Positions 11,851 to 24,985 of a stretch of DNA of 64,000 nucleotides are shown piece by piece. This DNA is from Lithospermum erythrorhizon (lineage: Eukaryota > Streptophyta > Magnoliopsida > Boraginales > Boraginaceae): the NCBI GenBank assembly GCA_019722365.1, contig JADFUC010000709.1:372001-436000 (forward strand), in the 5' to 3' direction. A model generated the notes under the pieces. The model was not told the DNA's origin. It did not search any database and saw only the letters and a program-made list of their open reading frames with translations. Position numbers and translations under genes: made by a program. The stretch's first letter is position 1; the number at the start of each line of letters is the position of its first letter.

Positions 11851-13084
11851 AAACCCATTCTTTGTGGAAACCCTACAATGCAACTTCAAATAGAGAAGCT
11901 TGCCTTTATAGAGCAAATAAGAGTTGTTGGGGGAGGGGGTGTATGTTGGGTGGGTGGATGTACTATGAAGTGCAATAAAATGCCTTTATTCAAGCACACA
12001 TAAACCAACGAATCCTGACTCAAACCCTAATTGCACTACTTATCGGTCATGGTGATTTTGATGTTGATACTAAACTAGCTTAGATGTGCAAAAGGTGACT
12101 TTTTTTGTTCTTTAGATTTCATACTCGCAGAGGAGCATTAGTATAGATGAGCTGAGAAAATATAGTTTAATTACAAAACCCATGCCACTAGAAAAACCAT
12201 ATGCATATTAATATTACCTTTATTTTAATTTAACTAAAATATTTAACTAATCACTTAAAACATCAATTATGACTTTAAGTAACTTTATTCAATTTCGATT
12301 CGATCTGATGCTTTGGTGGATCAATCAAACTTATTGGACAAAGAAATTAATAAACAAATTCAAAAACATTCAATTTTCGAGTATGTATAATCTTTATTAC
12401 AGTTAAAATTTCGACTTAAAATAAAAATGTCAAAGTTTAAGATGGAAATTATAATGTATCAGAGAATATTTGGAAGGAGCACATAGCATCCATGGTTAAT
12501 TATTAGGTGTACTAACAACAACAGTAATAAAATACTAAGATAAACCCATTACAGCTTCAGTCCACTGTACATTTACCTACCTCTTCAGAGACCAACATCT
12601 TAATTCTTAGCTTCCTGAAACTTATGGTGCTAAGTTTAATTGCTTTCATTTCCAAGGTGTTTATATAATTACCATCTCATATTTTTGGTCAACAAGTCAA
12701 GCAGCTAGCTTGTTACTTCCAATCAACATAAAATGATCCTCAACAGTCAAACACACAGAACAAGACAAAGTAGTGATGTAGTACTATAAATTAGAGAGAC
12801 ACTTTACAGGAGACCGACACAACTCATGTATGAATTTATAGATGAGATTCTTCCCCTGTTTTTTCATCATTACCTTATTATTTTTCAGCTTCCTCTTTCC
12901 CAACTTCCCCCTTCTCTTGTACCACCAATTACCCACCGGACCACCAGCACTTTAATGCCTCGGATTCCTATATTTAATTGGTCATGTAGTAGCAATATGT
13001 AAGAGCATTTATAGGATGTTTCATTTCATACCCATAAAATTAACTACTATCAAATTTATGACTTTTACATAAATCTTTAATCAA

Positions 13085-13230
13085 CAACATGTTGGTCTAG
13101 TGGTTGAATGGACTCATGAATTTGAACATCATTGAGAACATGTAACTTCCATATTTGTGATAATATTGTAGACAAGCACAATGCTATATACTAGCTTATA
13201 AAGTTGGAAGGGTTCTGGTGATCCAATTAA
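13085..13230 (+). repeat. Possible tRNA-derived SINE remnant
   Basis: The sequence tggtctagtggttgaatgga resembles an RNA polymerase III box A region of a tRNA-derived SINE, and a weak box B-like stretch follows. Ends and target duplication were not seen. Confidence 0.25.
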
Positions 13231-14500
13231 GCTTATGTCCTACCCTAATAAACGCCAAAGAATTTCATGGAGCCAGTAACCATGATTATGGTTACAATGG
13301 GCACCAACATTCACTATGCTCGTTCTTTAATTTGACGTGGATGATAATTAATATTATTGCACAGTATAAAAATTGAGATTATAATGTGAAAGAAAAATTG
13401 TAAATGTTTGAATGTTCAAAATGAAACTTGATTTGAATGAATGGTGTATTGATGATGATGATCTAAGTACATGAATTTGAAGATACAAATTAAAATGACA
13501 GGCATAGACACATGACACCAATGAATGCTGGCAGATACTATTAAGTGTTCACAGTTGAGCCCACAAGGACAGCGCAATTCTGTAGGGACATGACCCCAAT
13601 TGCAGCTTTCGATTATATAGGGAGGTGATTGGTATCACATTTATTTCTCATCAAAATATAATTTATTCATACATTCAAAAACATATAATCATTCGTCAAT
13701 CATAAGGTAAATGATCTCTAGCCTTGAAGATTACTCAGCATTGGTTTATCATGAAGTGAATAGTATATTTAGTGCGATTTACGTGATGAATCGATTTTAT
13801 ATATTTGATATATTTTTTATGTTTAATTCGAAATCATTCTGAAACTATGTAAAAAGTTACATTTCTTTGAATTTTTTTCTAATTAATATTTTTATTTTTT
13901 GAAATGATATTTTGATCATAAATAACTCTTTAAATATAATATAAAAAATTATAATAAAATACGATGTCCATAGAGAGATATTATACGAAACTGAGATATC
14001 CATAGAGAGATACAAATATTACTTTAATAATTTGATGTACTCTAACTAAATATATTGACGAATTGATCATCAATATAACATCATCGAATTATTTGATTTT
14101 ATGAGGGTTAAATTGGTATGATTTAAAAAATATAATTTAAATTTTTATGGATTCCAATATATAAAATTCATATTTGTATGGAATTAAATAATAATATTAA
14201 TAATAATATAATTCAACTCAAAGGATTTGGTTATTTAACTAAATCATGAGGCATATTCTTGTGAACTGAATCATGAAAGTTATATAAGCAAAATTGAGTA
14301 AAAATAATTGTGTCATTCAATGCATACATTTGAATCATTAAACATGTACTGGAGATAGATAAACAAAATTAATTAAATAAAGTATATATATGCCAAATAT
14401 ATGTGATATATCATCCTCAAACCGTATGTATGTGCTGATGATTCCCTTTCAATTGATAATCTTACGTATGTGCAAATATAAAGTATGATGAATACTTAAT

Positions 14501-14717
14501 ACTACCCCATTTTTTATTTGACATTTTCGTATATCGAGGTAAAACTTTGACCATTAATTACTAATTACTTATTATTTTAATAAATATAAAAGTTATATCA
14601 TTAGATTCATCTTTGAAAATAATTTCATAATATTATTTTATTATAATTTTTGAACATATAGCCTAAGAATAATTGATAGTCAAAGTTTTATCTCGATTAA
14701 TAAAAAAATGAGGGAGT
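14501..14717. mobile_element. MITE with long terminal inverted repeats
   Basis: The left end (actaccccattttttatttg, then tcgaggtaaaactttgacc) and the right end read on the other strand (actccctcattttttta, then tcgagataaaactttgact) match over about 50 bases with few changes. The core is AT-rich and non-coding. Size and ends fit a Stowaway-type MITE. Confidence 0.65.
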
Positions 14718-14816
14718 CGTTGTTAATTCTTATTAGAACTCCTAACTTTTAGATTTTTAGAGAGAATGACAATTTAGTAATAAAACACAATCCTTATTCA
14801 CACTTTTATATATGTG

Positions 14817-14844
14817 TTATTATTATTATTATTATTATTATTAT
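14817..14844 (+). repeat. TTA trinucleotide microsatellite
   Basis: About nine TTA units in a row. Confidence 0.9.
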
Positions 14845-15268
14845 AGATGAGATGGATCTATGTATATACTGTTTCATTCAAATTCTTAATTCTAACGTTA
14901 TAGATATGTTAAGTGCTCTTAGCCAAGCTTTGAAAGATAAAATATTGGATATGGCAACAAAATAATATATTACACTTTCAAGTTTATAGTAACCAGCCAA
15001 TATATTTGATATTCACTTACATTGGGTGCAGTTAATAAAAGTGAATAAGAAGCCTTATTGAATGGGCATTTGATCTGTGGATCAAGTGCTGCTCTTATTG
15101 AATGTCTATTTTACACGGCAATAGTAAAAATGCTGGTCTGCAAATACACACAAGCAAAATACAACTCAGCGAGTTAGTTTCCACTGCTCTAAGCACCATG
15201 TTTTTTCGTTTAATTGAAAGCTTTGATTACTTGGAAGTACCAAAGGGGTACACGTTCCGTCTATACAA

Positions 15269-18200
15269 TCAAGCATATTCGAGTATGGCGCCAGTATGAT
15301 TGAATCCACAAGATATATACAATGCCTTTACACTCCTATGGAACTTAACCATTGCAGGCTCGAAAGAATCAAACTCACTTCCCTGTCCCTGTGCAAATAA
15401 TTTCCATGGTCATAATCAGATGGTAAATGGAAAAGAAAACGAGGAAGCAGAATAATATACATCAAGAAACAAGTTTCAGCAAAACCTTTGAATCAACGAA
15501 ACCTTGGTTAAGTGCATTAGATGGTACCAGGGGAACAAATGAAAGGAAAAGATTACTGTTTAACTCAATCTAGAAGTAAACTTGCAGCTACAATGCTAGC
15601 CAAAAATAAATAAACTGAAACCATATGCACATGGAGACATACCAGTTGCCCTCCGGAAGAAAGTCCATCTTCCTTAAATGTGCCAAACGAACCTCCCCAA
15701 CCCCACATGTAGATATTACCCCCTGCAGCAATGTAAAAACAGTTGCACCAAATAAACAACTTCTAATTACTAGTCACTATTATATTTATACATTTACGGA
15801 GTATAAGAAAGTAATTCAGAGAGTATTTCTCCCTTACAGAGTAACCAAAACTGAAAACACTAATATACATGCTCAAGAGATGCAGAAGCTAGTTTTTTTA
15901 CATGCTTACCAGATATTGCGGCTGTATGCTTCCAACCACAGGAAACCTGAAAATAGAATAGTTAGTGAAAATAAAAAAGAAAGGAAAAATGGGGAACTGT
16001 AGGATAAATGTTTAATTTTGAGCACAAGAGGGATATAGTATTAAAATATGTATAAAAAGTATTATCGATCACGAAGAAGATATAAAATCCCACACCATAG
16101 AACTCACATTCAAATCGTAGTATTTGGATCAACAACTTTATTAGCTGTCCTATTAACCCGCTGGCAATATAACAGACTGCTAACTAATGTACAAAGAATG
16201 TTGATATGAATAGTGCCGAAATGGCCAATCATGACTAAGAGAATAATAATGGTAACAAGTATGAACCTTGTGTACAGAATGACGAAGAAATGGACCTTCA
16301 ACTCTTTCGGGTGAGTGAGCAACATCTGTGCGGCTAAGATGAATAACAGTATTTAACAGTCACGGAAAACTGGATCAATGTGGAAAGTTGACCAAATATG
16401 AAATTAGGGATCAAGAACGTAAAGAAGGAGAATACCCGATTCCAAGGCACCCATTCTCATTGGAGCCAAAAGTGTATAATTCTCCCCAACCTTCATGTGA
16501 AACTCTAATTATGATGAGAACACTAATAAAAATAAAACTAGAAATACAAAAGTAACAACTATTCTGGATAGATGTTGATATTATATGATGAATCCATACC
16601 AATTATGGTAGGTTGAATTGTTGAAATAGTTTCTGTTATCCTATGATACTTACTGAGCTCGGGCTATAAAACAAATTTGTTTAATTGGAGAACTGTACTA
16701 TTTGAAAACAAAAATTCGAAAGAGGGGTCATTATTTAACATGAACTCCCCCTTCTCTCAACTACATACTAGTACATGAGTTTCTTTCTTCATTGGTCAAG
16801 CCACGCAATAATCATAATGAACTGTTGTTGAATCATTTGTGTTGCACATTTTATGTATCATTACCATGTGAGCACCAGATTAAATTAAAACATCAAACAT
16901 AAAAATGACAGTCTAAAGGAAATGATCATCTTGAGGAGAAAACAAAATTACTTGAAAGAACACACGTGTGATAACCACCACAAGCAACTTGAGAAGATTG
17001 AGGAAGCTCGCTTATCATCGATGGTCTCGGAGTGTTCTTTGCTTGACTGAATCCCTATAGTCCCAAACAATATTAGAACACAATACCAATATAAACATAA
17101 CTAATGAGAAAACAAAGAAGGAACATTGCAGATACAACATTAAGTTTCTAAGGGTGATTTCAGATCATCCCAATTTGTCCATCGCCTTTTCACCAAAAAC
17201 ATAGACGGAGCCGTTATCTACAATTCCAAGAAGTAACAGGGAGTTGAGGGGCTATATTAATGTTTTAAAAATACAACAACTAAATAACATACCATCAATG
17301 CATGCAGAATGCAGCATGCCAGCAGCAACATCTTTGATCTGAGTTTTGAGAATTGTTATCAAACTACTATAATAATACAATATAATTGACTAGAAAGAAA
17401 TACCAATATCTAGTATACCTTCACTCCTTCAAGTGATTTTATAAGTCGTGGTCTATATTCACTGCAGAAGAAACAAAATAAAGTATATGAAGTCGCACTG
17501 TTTAACAATTACCAAAAAAACAAATCGGAGGTTGTACTCTATATAAAGAACAAAGGAAGAACGAGAACAGACAGATAAATGAGGGCCTTTACTTGATAGC
17601 AGAGAAACTTTTTAGGATTATCCAGAAACCAAGATTTCAAGTAGTAACTGACATTTTTAATTAACAAAGACAATGTATTGCACGTATAAAGGATTAGGAG
17701 ACTCATGTTGAGAAAATAAATCATGAGCAAAACCTAGAGTTTTTCAGAAACCCCCAAAAACCGGGTGCATATCCATGGCCTAGTCTTCCTGATGCTCCAC
17801 TTCCCCAACTCAAAACCTCACCATTATCTGACACATAATTACAATAAAATATATATTAATATAACTTATTTACAAGTTGACACAATCACAAAAGCATTAT
17901 CCAGAAGTTAGTAATGTTTCTTAAGAAGTTATTAAGTTAATAAAGTTTTTTATTTATTCAAAGGAAACTCCTTTGCACATAAATTTGACATGTTACATTT
18001 TTATTTTCTGGAGAGAAGGGAAAGAAGTACATAGATATGCAAATAGCACAATACGGGAACGGAGAATATATGTTACAGTATGACGGCAAGTAAATGAGAG
18101 ACTAAGAGTGCATGAATGGAACAGACGGCATGATGATATAATTGAATATAATGTTGCAGATGTCAATTCTTGGACAGGGCCGTCTCGTTTCAAATAGGGC

Positions 18201-20275
18201 CCTGTTCAAGATATGAAAATAGTTTTGTTTAAATAAGAAGGGGTCCCTTTTTTTTAGCAGATGTTATATGAAAAAGATCCAGGACACGTAGATAAAGGAG
18301 CCTTGTCTTCTTAGCAAATAATTTTGTTATAATTTATTATCATTTGAAAAAATATGAAAGTCAGGTTCTAATATGGACAGTTACAATATTCTATAAAGAG
18401 AAGGAACGAGACAAAAAAATAAGGGGACAAACTTTTAAAAAAGAAGACTGAACTGTAATAGGAAACCTGCAAAAATAAATTGTTACTTAGAAGAATCGAA
18501 CTCGGGCCAACTATATGCAAGCTCCAACACTTTACCAAAATTACACCAGACTAGTATATGTTTACAATTGAACATCAAATATTAGGGGCCTCTTAGAATT
18601 GGGAGGCCCAGTGCAAGAAACCGGTTGGCACACCACGGTAGTCGGGCCTGCTCTTTGACAAGATTTATTTTTTTAGTGTGCAGAATAATTGAATAAAGCT
18701 ATGCAATATGAAACTATTACATATAACTGAAGTAATTTCACTAATTTCAGGATAAGACTCAAACAGCATGAAACTACTCAGTATAACTGAAGTAATGTTC
18801 TAGAAATCATGGGATATAGTAAGTAATACATGCACACAAGCATGAGGAAGAGTATTTGTCACTGCATGTTGATGAATTGATTTGTACGAAGGATCTGAAA
18901 TAGGGGTCGAAAACCTGTTGCAGCAATTGAATGTTCAAACCCCAAGGAAGTGGTCCTGATGGTAACCCCTTGGAGATATTCAACTTTTCTAGGTACGGGA
19001 ACTATGGTTGGCGCCTCTGTATATCATCAGAAAAAATTAATGATAAACCCACATGGAGGTTGTCTCTGTTTATTGCTATTTCAAGGTAAAAGTTTCTATG
19101 TGCTCATAATATATTCAGCAGCTGAATTGAATCATCACTTTAAATTTTGATAGGCTAAAGGAGGTCAGGTCTCAAGTACATACTTTTCCCAAGGCCAAGT
19201 TGAGCATTTGCATTTTTGCCCCACACATAAAGTTCCCCGTCCGCTGCAAAATTATTGTAAGTTACATTGGCTTGAAATTGAGGAGAAGCAGAGAAAACTA
19301 ATCATGAGGAGAAAAGAAAGAGTAGGGCAACAAATAATTTCGCGAAGGAAAAAAGGAACTATATCCATCAGACATCAAAGGACTGCAAACAAGCATTAGC
19401 GAAGGGGTACCTGTTATAGCTGAAGAGTGATGATAACCAGCTGAAATTTTAACAATATCTTTGAGTCCAGATACTTCAAGGGGTTCCTTCATAAATCGGG
19501 ACATTGTAATTAGAGCTGATAAAAAGTTAGGTCAGAATGGTTGGATGCGAAGATATCAAGAGAAAAATATACTCCGTATTTTATTTCTGGGGAGACAAGA
19601 GATACACCATGCCTCTAAAGAGGCTCCTGCCTAAGCGGGGTAAGAGGGGGTCCGATAGTACACAGCTTATCAACTGTGATAACAGGGAGTTTGTTTTTAA
19701 ATTGACCCATGATGAATCTACTACTTCATAATAGATAAGAAGCGTAGGTAGAGTACTGAGCGTCTGAGCCATTTTGATCGAAACAAGTATGAATCTATAG
19801 TTTGACAAAAATGTCCAGGGGAAATATAATCAACAATGGTCATACTGCACATCGGCCGCAAAACAGAGAATGATGATACACAACATCACAAAGAGAAGAT
19901 AACATACTGTAGTATAACTCTGATTTTCTGATATTCCTAGCTGCCCAAAATCATTGAGACCAGTGGCATATAGATTTCCATTTTCTGGCAACACAATGTT
20001 ATTAGGACACATGCAAGCTCATATTATAGAAAAGATAAATCCGTACCAGACAAGAACAGCGTATGAGCTCCACCACAAGCAATTTCCTTGACACTCTGAC
20101 CCCCAAAGGAAGACTCATTCAAACACTTAGGTTCCCACTGAGAATTCAAGCTCCCTAAACCAAGCCTCCCATAATCCCCATTCCCCCAAACCGCCACAAC
20201 CCGCTTCCCCTTCGCAACGGAAACCGGAAATTGATCAAACGACGTCGCCAGTCTACGTGTAAGCAGCTTTGCCAT
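15269..20275 (-). CDS. RUG3: RCC1-repeat protein, RUG3-like, probably mitochondrial
   Basis: The product is a seven-bladed RCC1-type beta-propeller. In Arabidopsis RUG3 supports splicing of mitochondrial nad2 and complex I assembly. Fifteen exons were read: 20047-20275, 19908-19984, 19411-19486, 19184-19243, 18915-19016, 17734-17827, 17419-17461, 17293-17338, 17171-17217, 16952-17054, 16436-16490, 16267-16333, 15910-15946, 15643-15722 and 15269-15388. Frame is kept throughout, giving 411 residues. RCC1 motifs include VWGNGDYGRLGLGS, ATGLNDFGQLG, YVWGKNANAQLGLG, LSWGSGASGRLGHG, YTFGSNENGCLG, YMWGWGGSFGTF and VSCGWKHTAAISG. The C-terminus ends ISCGFNHTGAILEYA. The N-terminus (MAKLLTRRLATSF) is basic and hydroxylated, as in mitochondrial presequences. 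After exon 9 (ending DKL) no GT donor is present and the next in-frame codons hit TGA, so this copy may be mis-sequenced or damaged. A SINE-like copy lies in intron 2 and a larger element in intron 5. Confidence 0.88.
18170..18660. mobile_element. Possible DNA-element remnant in RUG3 intron 5
   Basis: The left end (cagggccgtctcg) and the right end read in reverse (caggcccgactac) form a short inverted repeat, with further GGGCC blocks inside both ends (aatagggccctgttc and ggcctcttagaattgggagg). The inside has no open frame. It is non-coding and lies in the longest intron of the RUG3-like gene. Confidence 0.35.
19608..19735 (+). repeat. Au-type SINE-like copy in RUG3 intron 2
   Basis: This is the most complete of the SINE-like copies. 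It has ctcctgcctaagcgggg, then gggggtccgatagtacac, a gtgataacaggga block and ttgacccatgatgaa. The order fits the plant Au SINE. It lies antisense to the host gene. Confidence 0.5.
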
Positions 20276-21611
20276 AAGTGGAAATTGAGGTCAATTTGTT
20301 CATCACATCAAAAAAGTCAGGAAGTTATATAGCCAAGGCTACAAGTAGACTTAATTGCAATGGTGCCAGTAAGTCAAAACTAATATCAAGGTTTATTCGT
20401 TCGTAACATCAAAAAACTCTACCACACCAAATATTTAAAAAGTTAATCTTTATTAATATTGAATTAAAGTACAAATATTCATTTTACATTATAAAATTTA
20501 GGCTTGGTGGCTGAAAATACCGGTAGGTTTTAGTGTCTATATGGCCCTGTACTATTTTTAGTGTCTGGACACACTTGAACTTCCTCCGGGCAGGCCCTAT
20601 ACCTTAAAATACACATTGAGTCATTAGTGAAATGACTATATTACCCTTAAAATACACATTGAGTCACAGTAAAATGATTACTTTGTCCCTAACACTACAG
20701 TATAGGGTGTGAAATGACTGTTTTGCCCCTCCCCTATTTGCAAGTGTAGTAGTTAGAAGTTTCATTAGGGACGAGGGCTGACATTTTAGAGCCTCGCCCG
20801 ACCAGCAAACTAAGGAAAGCAGATGTGAGAGAAAGAGGTAACCTCGCCTCAATCCAAGTAGGGCCTCGCCAAAATCTGCCACATCACAAGTGAGCCAATT
20901 CGATAAAATTAAATGAGTCATTGGTTCGACTCGGCTCGACTCGAATTGTCACCACCTATATTTGTTTAGTTCGGGCTCGGCAGCTTGAATTTACTACTCA
21001 TGTAGTCGTATTATTGTTAAGGAGATCAGGTTTGAGATGACGCTAATAAAATGCAGTTATGAATAACACGCTTCACATTTGATTAAAATGGGAGGGATTT
21101 GAGTCATTACTAATTAAATGAGAGGGGTTTGAGTCATTACTTAATAAGTGGATAACATACACTTTTGTGAAATCTAATCTGAAATATATCTATTATTATC
21201 TATTTTAAGTTGCTAAAATTATGAGTTCAAATCAGGTTGTTTGAATTGTTCTTTACCTTAAATCAAACTCTTAAAATGAGAATAAGTCAATGATGGTATT
21301 TGTCAAAATAATGTTCGACACTCGACCATCATAGATCACTAACAAAATTTGTTGAATTATGTGAAAGTTGATCTACACTTAAAAAAAAAAACAAAAATAT
21401 CCGAATTTATGAAAGACTCCGTCGAATAACTAAGAATGTATAACCCATGCAACAAATGAATACTAGTGCATAAATATGAAAACTAATTGAACTTCCTCAT
21501 ACAATTCAATTTATTTGAAGTTAAATCATCTAAAAAAAACCTGGATGACTTCAAATCCTACGAAGACCAGAAACAATTGGAATAAAAACTGAAACATAAG
21601 AGTTTCAATTT
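20276..21611. other. Intergenic between RUG3-like and protease genes
   Basis: No gene was found. The first part is the likely promoter of the RUG3-like gene. About 20600-20790 belongs to a dispersed repeat also present, inverted, at 50395-50535. The rest is AT-rich. Confidence 0.5.
20600..20790 (+). repeat. Dispersed repeat, copy A
   Basis: The blocks gaaatgactgttttgcccct and cccctatttgcaagtgtagt reappear in reverse complement at 50395-50535, with matching order and spacing. No coding capacity is seen and the element type is unknown. Confidence 0.55.
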
Positions 21612-22964
21612 TCACAACTTATAACACTCTTTAGGCACAAAAGATATGGTCTCCTTCTGAAGATCATGAAGCACCAACAAATTCTGCTGCTGGAAATTAC
21701 CCAAAATGGAGATTCCACTAGAACTTCCCATTGCCAAACAAGCCACCCCCATGCATGAATCTGCAACAATATAATTCTCTCCAGGAAGATTCAAATCAGC
21801 CCCTTTGAAGTTGAATATCATCTTGGGAACCTTTAGTTTTTGAGCATGAGATGGCAATTTGAAACAAAGATCAAGACCTGTTTCAGGTGAATCATATACT
21901 GGAAGTTTCACCTGAGAGACAAAAGCTTTACTGACTAAATCAAAAACATCTTCTTCCAAGTATGTAATTGTTGTTCCTGAATCAATGATCAACCCACCTG
22001 TTCCATCCTTCTGGACTCCAAACGTCGACGGTCTAATTGGTATACGAGTAGCTCCAATGGTTATACCTTCCAGGGAAAGATAGTAAAATGTTGGTTGTAG
22101 AGGATTCTTGATCAAAGGGGTAGTGGTGATTTCATTTTTACTGATATTAATGCTTGCTGAAGAACCCATCATGAGAGTACTTGTTTTGCTATCATCTATA
22201 GATGTCAAGCAATATGAGAATTTTGGTTCATCAAGTTGTGAAACAAGTGATAGTGAACCTCTCCCTAACCCCACCAGGCCAGCTCCCTGGTTGAATCCAT
22301 TGCCCTCATTGTCCAATCCGCAACCAAACGCTACCTTCTTAACCGATATATTCCCGAATGTGAAGGTATCGGTTGCCAATAGGCCTTGTGTTGATGATTC
22401 ATCGCCATACGTGTAGAGATACTCGCATGTTTCGTTCCTACAAGACGATGTTGGGATGGATCGACAGAAGTTGTTGGAACAGGGCAGTTTGGAAAAGGAT
22501 TTGGACTTTTTAGGCTCAAAAACAGGGGTGGATTGGTTATAGCAATTGATGCAAGGCTTACATTGAGTCCATACTAGATCACTGCCTGTATCCATTATGG
22601 CTGAGTATGATTTAGGAGGGGTTCCAATAGATAATTGCATGAGAAACTCACCATTTCCTGAGTGAATTGGAGAGTCAATCTCCGAGGAATTTTGAGCACC
22701 TGGTGCTGCTGCTGCCAAAGACATCAGGCTAAGTTTCTGCAACCTGTGTCTCCCTCTCACTATTGCGCGTTGAAGGCGTTCGAATTTGGTTAAGTTTTTG
22801 GCTGCATCAACATGTGTTAGAGTGACCCTGAAACCTGTTTTTGACTTATGGTGATCAAGAGCATGTCTAGACGTCGAAAATGTTGGTGAAATCAGTTGTA
22901 GTATTGATATGAAAAAGATCAAGAATGTGAAATGGAGGAGAGAATATTGAGCTGAAGAAGCCAT
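21612..22964 (-). CDS. Nepenthesin-like aspartic protease (A1B family), secreted
   Basis: The product is an atypical plant aspartic endopeptidase of the nepenthesin/CND41/nodulin-41 group, probably secreted to the apoplast. It is one uninterrupted exon of 450 residues, as usual for this group. The order is a signal peptide (residues 1-30, hydrophobic LLHFTFLIFFISILQL), a prodomain to about residue 100, the first catalytic motif DTGSD at 125-129, the cysteine-rich nepenthesin insert (CKPCINCYNQS, CSNNFC, CRNETCEY) at 135-182, the flap region around EYLYTYGDES, and the second catalytic motif DSGTT at 328-332. Both catalytic aspartates are present. The chosen start MASSAQ is 129 bases inside the longest frame. 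The earlier ATG lies upstream of a TATA box at 23021-23030, so it is unlikely to be used. The sequence resembles Solanaceae homologues. Confidence 0.93.
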   Translation of the reverse strand: MASSAQYSLLHFTFLIFFISILQLISPTFSTSRHALDHHKSKTGFRVTLTHVDAAKNLTKFERLQRAIVRGRHRLQKLSLMSLAAAAPGAQNSSEIDSPIHSGNGEFLMQLSIGTPPKSYSAIMDTGSDLVWTQCKPCINCYNQSTPVFEPKKSKSFSKLPCSNNFCRSIPTSSCRNETCEYLYTYGDESSTQGLLATDTFTFGNISVKKVAFGCGLDNEGNGFNQGAGLVGLGRGSLSLVSQLDEPKFSYCLTSIDDSKTSTLMMGSSASINISKNEITTTPLIKNPLQPTFYYLSLEGITIGATRIPIRPSTFGVQKDGTGGLIIDSGTTITYLEEDVFDLVSKAFVSQVKLPVYDSPETGLDLCFKLPSHAQKLKVPKMIFNFKGADLNLPGENYIVADSCMGVACLAMGSSSGISILGNFQQQNLLVLHDLQKETISFVPKECYKL

Positions 22965-23020
22965 TGGTATGGAAGCATAAACAAAGCTAAGAAAAATGGT
23001 ATGTTTGAGAAGAGTAAGGA

Positions 23021-23030
23021 ATATATATAG
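23021..23030 (-). promoter_or_regulatory. Probable TATA box of the protease gene
   Basis: The minus strand reads ctatatatat about 60 bases upstream of the chosen ATG at 22964. This spacing leaves room for a short 5' leader and supports that start codon over the ATG at 23093. Confidence 0.6.
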
Positions 23031-23944
23031 GATTTTGTCACAAAAAAAAGTCCGAATCTTCACAATGAGTTGCATGAAATGAGCCCTCCACAAAGGAAGG
23101 ATCTAGGAGTGAATTAGTCTAAACTGGAATGTGACCTTGTTTGTGCATGTATTGAAATTCTAAGCTCAAACAAAAAAAATGGGGATTTTGTATATTTGTC
23201 AAAACTACCTTTAATGTAGTTCATTTGACCACTAAAAGAGGAATGTTTAACTAAACCTCCATGTTTCTATCGTTCACTCAAGAAGTGAGTCATTTTTACC
23301 TTCATTTTTGTTCCACTTAGAGTTTTGTTCATTACCATTTACCAACTTGGCTTTTGTTTCCCTAAAAGGCTAAAACACTTCTCATAATGTCTCATACGTG
23401 ATAACTCATATTATGACGATAATTGTTAAATTAACTGTTGAATTTTGGAAAAAGAATAGACTTATGGATTTTAAAATGAACTTCTAGAATAAATGTGTAA
23501 TTAATTCAAATGTCACCACTAAGTTGAAGTCTCAAAAAGTCTAAATTTCATAAGGTACCCAAACTATGGAAAACATTTTAAATAGTCACTTGAATATTTC
23601 AACTTTTTAAATATACATCTCAAAATGATTTTTGGTACCTAAACTTTTGAAGAAAAAAAATTGACAGCCAAACTCCATCTTAATAGGTAAACCTAAAACA
23701 AAAAAATAACAAATAATTAATTAAATAAATTTTAATTAATTTAATTAAAAAACCACATCATCTTCACCACTATTCCACCCCCACCAAGGCGAAGCAAGAA
23801 AAGACCAGCATCAAATTGGTAATATGCTTCATCTGAAGTTACTAAAACTAAAGGCACTGCATCACAACTTAATTTACAATAACACTATGCTCTAAACCAT
23901 TGAATCAAGAGGTCAGAAATTTAGCATCAGAGGAAATTTTACTC

Positions 23945-24042
23945 TTTCAAGCTTAGCACGAAAGGTTAGCACCAAAAATTTCCAAAGCAAAGCTCAGCAC
24001 CAGAAATTTAACAAGGCAAAGCTTAGCACGAAAGTTTAACAA
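23945..24042 (+). repeat. Short degenerate tandem repeat
   Basis: Three copies of a unit of about 30 bases start aagcttagcacgaaag, aagctcagcaccagaaa and aagcttagcacgaaag, each followed by an AT-rich tail. The copies differ by small changes. Confidence 0.55.
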
Positions 24043-24985
24043 ATCTTCCATAGTTCAATTTCCAAATAATTTCCAGTAGAGGTTGAAGATGATATTTTTT
24101 TAATTGAATTAATTAAAATTGATTATTAAAAATTAATCTAATTAATTATTTGTTATTTAAAAAATGAAAAGTATACTTCAAATTACCTTTTTCTTAGATA
24201 AGATTCAGTAAAAAAAACTTAAAATAAAACGTGCAAATCGTAGAGATTAACACGAGTATACGACTACGTCCAACTGAAGTGAACTAAGCAAGTCATGATG
24301 GGCCAGGTTAGAATTTTAGTAAATATGAGTCCATTTGTGGTGGACTGTTGACTGAGTGAGTATAGGTAGGCCGGGGACTTAAATTTTTAGGCCCCTATTC
24401 GGTACATCAATCTATTGGCGTATTCTGTGCATTATATCAAAATTCGCCATGGCACTTAATATCACTGATCAAACAAATTTTATAAAGGCAAAGTCAGAAA
24501 GGTTGCACTTAGAAAATTTCTTTCATTTTTAAAATATTTAAAAGCGTAAGTTCGCAATGAAATGCGGAGGATCACGATTGCTTCGAGTTAATGACTTTTT
24601 AATCCAATTAGTGAAACGCCATCCATCACAATGATTAAAGACAAAAGAACTACCGATTACAAATTTCATAGTTTCCATCCTATAAGCCAAAATATTAAGA
24701 AAAAAAAATTACCGCCGGTTTGGGTATTAATAAATTCTTGTATACTTGCATGACCGTCCACTAGTGATCTTATGACTTAATAAGTGTCTAGCAAGATGAC
24801 CCGTTCCTCGCTTTTACCCACTACACATTTTTTCATGATGAAACTCTTACAATCTAAACAAATTTGCTTTTTGATTTTTCGCGGTCGGCCGCTTGAAATG
24901 TTGCGAAATCCATGACATTTTTTCACTCGTTAGTATTATCAAGTAGCTAGATTGAGAGTTAATTCGTATGGTCATCCCCGTTTGA

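Larger units (their letters stand above)
11851..15268. other. Intergenic region upstream of the MIR166 pair
   Basis: No protein gene was found. On the minus strand this is the upstream side of the MIR166 cluster, so its promoter should lie here, but no single TATA box could be chosen with confidence. It contains a possible tRNA-like SINE (about 13085-13230), a MITE with clear inverted ends (14501-14717) and a TTA microsatellite (14817-14844). Confidence 0.45.
22965..24970. other. Intergenic, repeat-derived
   Basis: The first 150 bases are the protease promoter. The rest is AT-rich, with no gene and no clear element ends. A short tandem array lies near 23.95 kb. Confidence 0.45.

Noticed and set aside
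18480..18560. A tRNA gene (gaatcgaactcggg resembles a reversed T-loop)
   Set aside because: No acceptor stem or anticodon arm could be formed around it. It is more likely part of a repeat.
22108..22416. Plus-strand 102-codon frame
   Set aside because: It is the antisense shadow of the aspartic protease.
23000..23093. Upstream ATG at 23093 as protease start
   Set aside because: It lies upstream of the TATA box at 23021-23030 and would place 43 extra residues before a good signal peptide.
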